DNA of 64,000 bases from Nonomuraea pusilla. GTDB taxonomy: Bacteria; Actinomycetota; Actinomycetes; Streptosporangiales; Streptosporangiaceae. Shown here piece after piece: positions 14,987-22,233 of this stretch. Where the stretch lies: NCBI RefSeq assembly GCF_900109355.1, contig NZ_FOBF01000004.1, forward strand, positions 310,001 through 374,000, in the 5' to 3' direction. The notes below the pieces were generated by a model that was not told the origin of the DNA, did no database searches, and was given only the letters and a program-made list of their open reading frames with translations. A program made the translations under genes and the position numbers. The stretch's first letter is position 1; the number at the start of each line of letters is the position of its first letter.

Positions 14987-17440
14987 TCAGGCTCCCTTCT
15001 GGGCGGCCCGGCGCAGCCGGATGGTCTCCAGCAGGTCGAAGCCGTCGAGCAGGCGCTCGCCCATGAGCCGCAGCCGCCGCAGCGTGGACGGCGGCAGCAG
15101 CACCGCGCGCACCCGCCGCCCGCGCGGCACCGTCGCCGCCAGCGCCCTGCGCACGGTCCGCAGATCCTGCTTCATCGGCCCGATCCGTCCGGGGTCCCGC
15201 GCGAACAGCACCCGCTCCACCGCCGAGGCGATGGACGTGATCGCGGCCGACGCGTCGGCGTCGAACGCGTACTCCCGGGCCAGCCGCCGGGCCAGCGCCC
15301 TGGGCGTCTCACTGGGCCCGCGGGCCATGCCGTGGTCGAGCAGCACGTCGTCCAGCTCGGCCCAGGCCGCCGCGACCGACGGGTGCCCGGCGGTCACCGC
15401 CACCCTGGCGGTCAGCTCGTCGGACGGCTCCGCCACCTTCCAGCCGAGCGTGCGCACCCGCCGGCTCCTCGTGACCAGCCGGATCCCCGCGGGGATGAGC
15501 AGGAAGAGCAGCAGCGCCGCCACCCCGATGCCGATCTTGGCGGCGAGCGGCATGGAGTCGTCCGGCGGCAGTCCGCCGGTGGCGACCAGGCCCTCGCGGT
15601 CGAGTTCGCGGGGGTTGCGGCGGTTCTGCGGGCCGAGCGCGCCGTCGTCCTCGGAGCCGGTCGCGCCGGGCGTCGGCGTGGACGCCTCGCTGGAGGTGCT
15701 GCGGGGCCGCGGCTGGGTGTACTCCGGCACGCGGGCGCTGCCCTGGCCGAGCGACCCGGCCGGGGTGGGCTCGAACGGCAGCCAGCCCACGCCGTCGAAG
15801 TACAGCTCGGGCCAGGAGTGGGAGTCGCCGGTGCTGACGGTCCAGCTCTCGCCCAGCTTGGTGCCGCCCGTGTAGCCGATGGCCACCCGCGACGGGATGC
15901 CGGCCAGCCGCGCCAGCACCGCCATCGACGTGGCGAACTGCTCGCAGAAGCCCACCCGGCTGTGCAGCAGGAAGTCCTTCAGCGCGGAGTTGCCGTGGCC
16001 CTGCGTCCGCAGGTCGTAGGTGAAGTGCCCGTCCTTGGTGAAGAACTGCTGGATCTTCACCGCCGCCTCGTACGGGGACCTGGCGTCGGCCGTGATGGAG
16101 CCGGCCAGCCGCGCGATCTCGGGCGGCAGGTTGTCCGGCAGCCTCAGGTACCGCGGGTCCACCGCCTCCCTGGCCTCGGGCAGGTTCTCGAGCTGCTCGG
16201 AGATGGGCTGCGGCTCGCTGGTGGCGACCTCGTACTCCAGCCCGGCGGCCTCGTCCTGGGTGGAGAAGACCATCAGCGTGTCGACGTCGGCCCGCCAGTC
16301 GCCGTCCACCCTGATCTGCCTGGGCGGGTACGGCAGCGGCAGGAACGACAGCTCGGCGATCTCATCGCTGATGTGGATGTTCGTGACGACGTTGGAGACC
16401 TTGGCGGCGGAGCCGAGCCCGGGCGGCGGGGGCAGCGGGCCGTTGTCCGTCCTGTTCTCCGGCGCGCCCTTCGGCTGGGTCATGCCGAACTGCTGCCCGT
16501 CGAACTTGTCGAGCGCGTACATCCGCAGGTACCGCGGTCTGTCGTCGCTGCTGGTGTACGTCAGGACGGTGCGCCGCTCGGGCAGGTCGAGCTGGCCCCG
16601 CAGGTTGGCGATCGGGTCGGCGATGCTGATCGTGTTGCCCTTGCCGTTGCCCCTGCCCCCCACGCCGAACGTGAAGAACGACACCGGCTCCATCGCGGGC
16701 AGCGCGGCGGGCAGCAGCACGGCCAGGGCGATCGCGGCGAAGCCGATGCGCTTGCCGGAGAGCCGCAGCCCGCCGGTGTCGGCCCGCTCGCGGGGTCCGT
16801 CGCCGGAGGACGGGGCGGCGGCTCCCGCGGAGGGTCCCGCGGCGGCCCTGGTGCGGCGTACCAGCACGGCCCTGCCCCAGTGGCCGACGCGCTCGCGGCC
16901 GTCGGCGATCAGCAGGTTGGTGAAGCCGAGCGCGGCGATGATGAACGCCGGCCAGCTGATCGGGTCGGGCAGGATCGTGGCGGGGACGGTGGCGAGGGCG
17001 AGCAGCGGCAGCCCGGCGAGCGCGGCCCGGCGCAGCCGGGCGGCGAGCAGGTCCACGGCGATCGCGATGAGCCCCACGCCGCCCGCGGTCAGCAGGGTGA
17101 TGCCGTCGTTGGCCGGGACGGGCGCGGCGAAGCGCTGGATGTCGGTCCAGCCGGTGGCGAGCAGCCTGGCCAGTTCCAGGACCGACCCCTTGGTCGGGAC
17201 GACCGCGGCCCACGCCTCGCCGGAGGCGAACACCGCGGTCAGGAAGATCCACAGCGCGGCCAGCCCGGCGAGCGGCACGGCCCAGGCGGGCACCGACAGC
17301 CGCGAGCCGAGCAGCCCGGCCAGGAGCACGGCGAGCACCGCGCCGAGCGACGTCCAGAACCAGGCTCCGCCGCTGAAGAGCGGATAGAGCAGTATCGCGG
17401 CGGCGAACACGGCGACCGCCGACGAGACGGACAACCTCAT
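14987..17440 (-). CDS. Membrane transglutaminase-like protease-fold protein (TgpA type)
   Basis: 817 residues. The first 250 or so hold about six hydrophobic helices, then a large extracytoplasmic part, a transglutaminase-like domain, one more TM helix (AAKIGIGVAALLLFLLIPAGI) and a basic cytoplasmic DUF4129-like tail. The catalytic triad is intact: Cys in SRVGFCEQFATSMAVLAR, His in GDSHSWPELY and Asp in FDGVGWLPFEP. Substrate unknown; such proteins occur with MoxR and DUF58 and are proposed to act on envelope or surface proteins. The ATG overlaps the DUF58 stop by 4 nt. Together with the two genes upstream it forms a conserved actinobacterial module beside mraZ. Confidence 0.87.
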   Translation of the reverse strand: MRLSVSSAVAVFAAAILLYPLFSGGAWFWTSLGAVLAVLLAGLLGSRLSVPAWAVPLAGLAALWIFLTAVFASGEAWAAVVPTKGSVLELARLLATGWTDIQRFAAPVPANDGITLLTAGGVGLIAIAVDLLAARLRRAALAGLPLLALATVPATILPDPISWPAFIIAALGFTNLLIADGRERVGHWGRAVLVRRTRAAAGPSAGAAAPSSGDGPRERADTGGLRLSGKRIGFAAIALAVLLPAALPAMEPVSFFTFGVGGRGNGKGNTISIADPIANLRGQLDLPERRTVLTYTSSDDRPRYLRMYALDKFDGQQFGMTQPKGAPENRTDNGPLPPPPGLGSAAKVSNVVTNIHISDEIAELSFLPLPYPPRQIRVDGDWRADVDTLMVFSTQDEAAGLEYEVATSEPQPISEQLENLPEAREAVDPRYLRLPDNLPPEIARLAGSITADARSPYEAAVKIQQFFTKDGHFTYDLRTQGHGNSALKDFLLHSRVGFCEQFATSMAVLARLAGIPSRVAIGYTGGTKLGESWTVSTGDSHSWPELYFDGVGWLPFEPTPAGSLGQGSARVPEYTQPRPRSTSSEASTPTPGATGSEDDGALGPQNRRNPRELDREGLVATGGLPPDDSMPLAAKIGIGVAALLLFLLIPAGIRLVTRSRRVRTLGWKVAEPSDELTARVAVTAGHPSVAAAWAELDDVLLDHGMARGPSETPRALARRLAREYAFDADASAAITSIASAVERVLFARDPGRIGPMKQDLRTVRRALAATVPRGRRVRAVLLPPSTLRRLRLMGERLLDGFDLLETIRLRRAAQKGA

Positions 17441-18696
17441 GCCGCGCCTCCCGCGGGATTGATCGCGTACCTGGTGCGGCCCGCGGCGTCGGGCCACACC
17501 GAGGCGATGGGGACGCCCGCGGGCAGCGGCAGGACCCGCCAGCCGTACCCGCTGAGCACGGTCTGCACGGCCCGGTGCGTCTCGGCGGCCCGCTCGTCGC
17601 CGTTCCACGTGCTCACGTCGAGCAGGACGGCGACCGCGGTGATGCCGCTGTGCCGCAGCCTGGCCAGGTCCCTGGCCTCCTCGGGGTCGAGCTCGCCGAG
17701 CACGGCGACGATGAGCCCGTCTCCGCCGCCCTGGCGCAGCGCCGCGACGCCGAGCTCCAGCGAACGGGCGGAGCTGTGGCGCACGGTGGCCAGCGTGTCG
17801 AGCAGCGACCAGCTCAGCCCGGAGTCCGTCAGGTGCTCGGGCCCCTGGTCGGTGACCAGCCGCAGGCCGAGCCCCTCGTGCGCGAGGTGCACGCCGATCG
17901 AGGCCGCGGCGGAGACCGCCACCTCGAAGGACGAGCGAGGGCCCTCGCCGCGGTGGGCGTGCCTGCGCGTGTCGAGCAGCAGCGCGCCGCGGCTCTGCCA
18001 CTGCTGCTCCTCGCGGCGCACCATCAGCTCGCCGTGGCGCGCGGTGGAGCGCCAGTGGACGCGGCGCAGGTCGTCGCCCTGCCGGTACTCGCGGGGGGCG
18101 ACGTCGTCGTCGCCGGCCGCGGCCACGCTCCTGCTGCGGCTCTCGCCGCCGCCGCTCCACTCGCCCGACAGCCGTACGTGCGGTAACGCCACCACCTGCG
18201 GCGTCACCACGAGCGTGTCGCTGATCGTGAACGACCTGGTCAGCTCCACCAGCCCGAACGGGTCGGCGATGCGCACCGACAGGGGGCCGATGGTGTAGCG
18301 GCCACGCATGTCCGAGCGGACCCGGTAGTCGATCTCGCGTACGCCCCGCGGCTCCACCCGGTCCATGACGAACCTGGGCCGCGCGCCCAGCGCGTACGGC
18401 ACGGTGTCCTCGATGAGCAGCAGCCCGGTGGGCAGCCGGGTGACGTTCTCCAGCCGCAGCGTCACCGTCGCCTCGCCGCCGACCTCGCTCCTCGGCGGGT
18501 CCAGCCGCCTGGCGCAGCTGAGCCGGTACCTCGTGCGCGCCACCACGAGCGCGGCGAGCAGCGGCAGCGCGGTCACCAGCACGCCGATCCTGAACAGGTC
18601 GTTCTCCCCGAGCAGCAGCGCCATCAGCAGCGCGGCGAGCCCCGAGGCCAGGAACGACCGCCCTCGGGAGGTCAGCGCCCGCAGCCCGGCTCTCAC
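17437..18696 (-). CDS. DUF58 / VWA-like domain protein
   Basis: 419 residues. Two N-terminal hydrophobic segments (FLASGLAALLMALLLG, IGVLVTALPLLAALVV), a beta-rich region, then the DUF58 core with the signature REYRQGDDLRRVHWRSTARHGELMVR and a degenerate VWA-like fold (ALLLDTR as the MIDAS-like strand). DUF58 proteins pair with MoxR ATPases, as here. The GTG start overlaps the MoxR stop by 4 nt, and the stop overlaps the next ATG by 4 nt. The far longer open frame extending upstream runs antisense-like through the MoxR gene in another frame and is not real. Confidence 0.85.
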   Translation of the reverse strand: MRAGLRALTSRGRSFLASGLAALLMALLLGENDLFRIGVLVTALPLLAALVVARTRYRLSCARRLDPPRSEVGGEATVTLRLENVTRLPTGLLLIEDTVPYALGARPRFVMDRVEPRGVREIDYRVRSDMRGRYTIGPLSVRIADPFGLVELTRSFTISDTLVVTPQVVALPHVRLSGEWSGGGESRSRSVAAAGDDDVAPREYRQGDDLRRVHWRSTARHGELMVRREEQQWQSRGALLLDTRRHAHRGEGPRSSFEVAVSAAASIGVHLAHEGLGLRLVTDQGPEHLTDSGLSWSLLDTLATVRHSSARSLELGVAALRQGGGDGLIVAVLGELDPEEARDLARLRHSGITAVAVLLDVSTWNGDERAAETHRAVQTVLSGYGWRVLPLPAGVPIASVWPDAAGRTRYAINPAGGAA

Positions 18697-19670
18697 GACG
18701 CTCGCGTCTCCGGCACCGGCACGCGCCTGACGAGGTCGGTCACGACCTGCTCGGGCAGGCGGCGCTGCCCCTGCGCCTCGACGCTGGGCAGCAGGCGGTG
18801 CGCGAGCACGGGGACGGCGAGGTCCTGCAGGTCGTCGGGGATGACGTAGTCGCGTCCCGCGAGCGCGGCGTGCGCCCTGGCCGCGCGCACGAGCTGCAGC
18901 GTGGACCTGGGGGAGGCGCCCAGGCGCAGGTCGGGGGAGTGGCGGGTGGCCACGGCGAGGTCGATGGCGTACTTCTTGACCGCCTGGGAGACGTACACGC
19001 CGCGCACCGCCTCGATGAGCGCGCGCACCTCGGAGGTGGTGGCGACGGGCTTGAGCTTGTCCAGCGGCGAGGCGCCGCCGTGCACGTCGAGCATCTCCAG
19101 CTCGGCGGTGGGCTCGGGGTAGCCCATGGCGACCCGGGCGGTGAAGCGGTCGCGCTGCGCCTCGGGAAGGGGGTAGGTGCCCTCCATCTCGATGGGGTTC
19201 TGCGTGGCGATGACCATGAAGGGCGCGTCGAGCTCGTACGTCACGCCGTCGACGGTGACCTGCCGCTCCTCCATGCACTCCAGCAGGGCCGACTGGGTCT
19301 TGGGGGAGGCGCGGTTGATCTCGTCGCCGACGACGATGTTGGCGAACACGGGGCCGGGTTTGAACTCGAACTCCCGGGTCTGCTGGTTGTAGGCGCTCAC
19401 GCCGGTGATGTCGCTGGGGAGCAGGTCGGGCGTGAACTGCACGCGGCGCACCGGGCAGTCGATGGAGCGCGCCAGGGCCTTGGCCAGCATGGTCTTGCCG
19501 ACGCCCGGGACGTCCTCGATGAGCAGGTGTCCCTCGGCGAGCAGGACGGTCAGCGTGAGGCGGATGACGTCGCTCTTGCCCTCGATCACCGACTCGATGG
19601 CCTCCCGGATCCGGTGGGCTGCGGCGACCAGCTCGTCGAGCTGGGGAGGGACATCATGGGTTACTGCCAC
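18693..19670 (-). CDS. MoxR-family AAA+ ATPase
   Basis: 325 residues, first gene of the MoxR-DUF58-transglutaminase unit. Walker A GVGKTMLAKAL (in EDVPGVGKT), Walker B IVVGDEINRASPKTQSALLE, sensor-1 MVIATQNPIEMEGTYPLPEAQRDRF and the arginine-containing MoxR lid are all present. It likely remodels or activates the DUF58 partner. GTG start with GGAGG 8 nt upstream. It is a different MoxR subgroup from the CoxD-like one at 297-1187. Divergent from mraZ with 462 nt between them. Confidence 0.92.
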   Translation of the reverse strand: MAVTHDVPPQLDELVAAAHRIREAIESVIEGKSDVIRLTLTVLLAEGHLLIEDVPGVGKTMLAKALARSIDCPVRRVQFTPDLLPSDITGVSAYNQQTREFEFKPGPVFANIVVGDEINRASPKTQSALLECMEERQVTVDGVTYELDAPFMVIATQNPIEMEGTYPLPEAQRDRFTARVAMGYPEPTAELEMLDVHGGASPLDKLKPVATTSEVRALIEAVRGVYVSQAVKKYAIDLAVATRHSPDLRLGASPRSTLQLVRAARAHAALAGRDYVIPDDLQDLAVPVLAHRLLPSVEAQGQRRLPEQVVTDLVRRVPVPETRAS

Positions 19671-20039
19671 CGGGCCTCCAGGAGAAGTGCGACCGCTGCC
19701 CCGTACGGTGCCATTGCGGGAGCCATGCTTTCCTTTTCCATTGTCTGTACGACCCTACGATGCTGTGGGTTCTCGGGCGACTTTTGTGGATATTCCAGGC
19801 AACCTGGGTGATGTTCCGGTACTTGTCGCGTACGAATCCCGTGACACTCCGTGCCGAGAGCCGCACCACTTTCCTCCACCCGGGCCTTCGCAAGGCTCCG
19901 CGGCCCCTATTTCGGCGGCCTTTCAAACCCTCGACACGCCCATGAGGGTTGCCGGCCCCCCTGGCGCCCCCCACCCCGCTCCACCGCTCTGACCTGCGGG
20001 AACGCAACGGAAACTGCCGATGAAGAGGGTTCGAATCAG
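19671..20039. other. Divergent intergenic region between moxR and mraZ
   Basis: This stretch is visibly less GC-rich than its neighbours (about 19730-19860), as expected of a promoter region. A short palindrome CCAGG-CAA-CCTGG lies at 19795-19807. I could not find a convincing -35/-10 pair for the minus-strand moxR unit, although one is expected here. No gene-like ORF is present. Confidence 0.5.
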
Positions 20040-20079
20040 TTGACGGTGGGGAGAAGTGGAGTATGGTGGTGCGCAGTGG
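20040..20079 (+). promoter_or_regulatory. mraZ promoter overlapped by four MraZ boxes
   Basis: TTGACG (20040-20045) and TATGGT (20062-20067) are spaced by 16 nt. Four GTGG tetramers begin at 20046, 20056, 20066 and 20076, a strict 10-bp period on one DNA face. MraZ from E. coli and mycoplasmas binds such direct repeats (TGGG/GTGG every 10 bp) and autoregulates its operon. Here the boxes cover the spacer and -10, so repression by promoter occlusion is the natural reading. Confidence 0.75.
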
Positions 20080-20132
20080 AGAGCCCGGTGCACCAGCGCC
20101 GAGCGCTTCACGAGGCACGGGAGGTGGAGCCG

Positions 20133-20564
20133 ATGTTCCTCGGCACCCATCAACCGCGTCTGGACGACAAGGGACGGCTGTTCCTGCCGGCTAAGTACCG
20201 TGAGGAGCTGGCGGAGGGTCTTGTGATCACCAAAGGCCAGGAGCGATGCCTCTACGTCTTTCCCGTGGAGGAGTTCCAGCGCATTACCGAGGCTCTCAGC
20301 ACCGCCCCGGTCACCGCCAAGGCGGTGCGCGACTACAGCCGCGTCTTCTTCGCGAGCGCGTCCGACGAGAAACCCGACAAGCAGGGGCGCATCACGATCC
20401 CGCAGAGCCTTCGTCAGTACGCGGGGCTGGAACGTGACTGCGTGGTCATCGGGGCCAACACCCGGCTGGAGATCTGGGACGCGCAGGCCTGGGACACCTA
20501 CCTCAACGCGCAGGAGCAGGCGTTCGCCGAGCTCTCGGAGGAGGTGCTGCCAGGGATCCTGTAG
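20133..20564 (+). CDS. mraZ: Transcriptional regulator MraZ
   Basis: 143 residues, standard length. Two SpoVT/AbrB-like modules, each with a DxxGR signature: [15 protein letters not shown] near the start and [16 protein letters not shown] in the second half. MraZ forms a ring and binds repeat boxes in front of its own operon; four such boxes lie 54-87 nt upstream. The ATG has GGGAGGTGG about 6 nt upstream. First gene of the division cluster, followed after 222 nt by rsmH. That gap holds an imperfect hairpin (20630-20655) but nothing clear enough to call. Confidence 0.95.
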   Translation: MFLGTHQPRLDDKGRLFLPAKYREELAEGLVITKGQERCLYVFPVEEFQRITEALSTAPVTAKAVRDYSRVFFASASDEKPDKQGRITIPQSLRQYAGLERDCVVIGANTRLEIWDAQAWDTYLNAQEQAFAELSEEVLPGIL

Positions 20565-20786
20565 TAATCACGGTCGATGCGCCGGTGATGTCGTTCGGCG
20601 AGGTCTCCACCCGCAACCACTGCCCGGTATCTGATGCACCTTCCCCGGTGTCAGATGGCGGGCGTCCACGAAGAGGGTGCGGATGGGGACCTGGCCGGAC
20701 GGCGCCGGGGGCGGGACATCCAGGAAGACCGGCGATCGATCACACCGCGTCATCCGCGAGCAAGGACGCGAAGAGGGGGCTTGGAG

Positions 20787-21755
20787 ATGGACGACAACGT
20801 CGGCACGGGCGGTCACGTTCCGGTGATGCTCGACCGCGTACTGGAGCTGCTGGGGCCGGCGCTGGCCGGCCCGGAGGCGGTGGTCGTCGACGCCAACCTC
20901 GGCCTCGGCGGCCATTCCGAGGCGCTGCTCGCGGCCCATCCGGCGCTCCACCTGATCGGCATCGACCGCGACCCCTTCGCCATCGACTTCTCCACGCGCA
21001 GGCTCGCCCCGTACGCCGACCGCGTCACGCTGGTCCACGCCTCGTCCGGCGACCTCGCCGACGTGCTCGCCCGCACCGGGCGCACCACCGTCCACGGGGC
21101 GCTGTTCGACCTCGGGGTCTCCTCCCCGCAGCTCGACGAGGCCGAGCGCGGCTTCGCCTACTCCTACGACGCGCCGCTCGACATGCGCATGGACACCAGC
21201 CAGGAGCTGACGGCCGAGACCGTGGTCAACACGTACTCCGCGGCCGAGCTGGCGCGCATCCTGCGCGACTACGGCGAGGAGCGGTTCGCCTCGCGCGTCG
21301 CGGCGCTCATCGTGAAGGAACGGGCCAAGGAGCCCATCACGTCGACCAAGCGGCTGGCCGAGCTCGTCCGCGAGGCCATCCCCGCCGCGACCCGGCGCAC
21401 CGGGGGCAACCCGGCCAAGAGGACTTTCCAGGCGCTGCGCATCGAGGTGAACGCGGAGCTGTCCGCCCTGGAGGCGGCGCTGCCCGCGGCGCTCGACGCG
21501 CTGGCGCTCGGTGGGCGAGTCGTCGTGCTCTCCTACCACTCACTCGAGGACCGGCTCACCAAGCAGGTCCTCGCGGCGCGAACCAAGGACACCAGCCCCC
21601 CCGGGCTGCCCGTGCCCCTGGAGGCTCACCAGCCCAGGTTCCGCCTCCTGACGAGGGGAGCCGAGCTCCCGAGCGAAGAAGAGCTCGCCCGCAACCCGCG
21701 GGCGGCTTCGGCCCGGCTACGGGCGGCAGAGAGGATCCGTGTTGACCACGACTGA
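20787..21755 (+). CDS. rsmH: 16S rRNA (cytosine(1402)-N(4))-methyltransferase RsmH (MraW)
   Basis: 322 residues. It methylates the N4 of C1402 in the ribosomal decoding centre. Visible features: [15 protein letters not shown] at the start, SAM loop [36 protein letters not shown] with the catalytic region, [18 protein letters not shown] and [11 protein letters not shown]. The ATG at 20787 matches the family start and has GGAG close by; a 51-codon upstream extension in frame is Arg-rich and unlike any homologue. It overlaps ftsL by 17 nt. Confidence 0.94.
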   Translation: MDDNVGTGGHVPVMLDRVLELLGPALAGPEAVVVDANLGLGGHSEALLAAHPALHLIGIDRDPFAIDFSTRRLAPYADRVTLVHASSGDLADVLARTGRTTVHGALFDLGVSSPQLDEAERGFAYSYDAPLDMRMDTSQELTAETVVNTYSAAELARILRDYGEERFASRVAALIVKERAKEPITSTKRLAELVREAIPAATRRTGGNPAKRTFQALRIEVNAELSALEAALPAALDALALGGRVVVLSYHSLEDRLTKQVLAARTKDTSPPGLPVPLEAHQPRFRLLTRGAELPSEEELARNPRAASARLRAAERIRVDHD

Positions 21756-22233
21756 GCAGGACATCGTGCGTGAGGCGCCCGCCCGCCGCGCCGTGCCCAA
21801 GACGGGCCAGCGCCGGCCCGGGGTGTCGCACCAGTCCAAGCCGCGTCCGCGTACCGAGCCCGCCGGCAGGCGGCCGCTCGCGGAGAGCGCGCGCCCGGCG
21901 CCCGCCGCCCGCACGCGCGCCGCGCGTCCCGCCCGCCGCCCCGCGCGGCGGCAGCGGGCGCCGTTCGTGCTGCTCGTCGTGGGGCTGCTCTGCGGCGGCC
22001 TGGTGAGCCTGCTGCTGCTCAACACCATGCTCGCCCAGGACGCCATCACCGAGGCCAAGCTGCACGAGGAGATCGCGGTCGCCCGCCAGGGCAACGAGGA
22101 CCTGTCGCGGAAGTACGAGATGGACACCCAGCCCGACAAGCTCGCCGAGCGGGCGGAGGCCCAGGGCCAGCACCCCGACTGGGACTCCGTGAACGTCTGG
22201 GACGGCACCGGCCAGGTGGACCAGGGCCGGTGA
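21739..22233 (+). CDS. ftsL: FtsL-like bitopic division protein
   Basis: 164 residues: a long basic Pro/Ala/Arg-rich cytoplasmic part (1-72), one TM helix (about 75-96, [19 protein letters not shown]), then a short heptad-like outer segment ([21 protein letters not shown]). Size, topology and the slot between rsmH and ftsI identify it as FtsL, which with FtsB/DivIC and FtsQ recruits and activates FtsW-FtsI. Sequence identity in this family is low, so position is half the evidence. GTG start with GAGAGG just upstream; a TTG three nt later is possible. Confidence 0.85.
   Translation: MLTTTEQDIVREAPARRAVPKTGQRRPGVSHQSKPRPRTEPAGRRPLAESARPAPAARTRAARPARRPARRQRAPFVLLVVGLLCGGLVSLLLLNTMLAQDAITEAKLHEEIAVARQGNEDLSRKYEMDTQPDKLAERAEAQGQHPDWDSVNVWDGTGQVDQGR

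Noticed and set aside
14987..18160. A 1057-residue minus-strand protein including the transglutaminase
   Set aside because: The first 240 codons run through the DUF58 gene in another frame; ATG 17440 with a 4-nt overlap fits the operon.
20630..20655. Hairpin between mraZ and rsmH as a terminator
   Set aside because: Only 5 plus 4 bp with a two-nt bulge and no U-tract; too weak to call.
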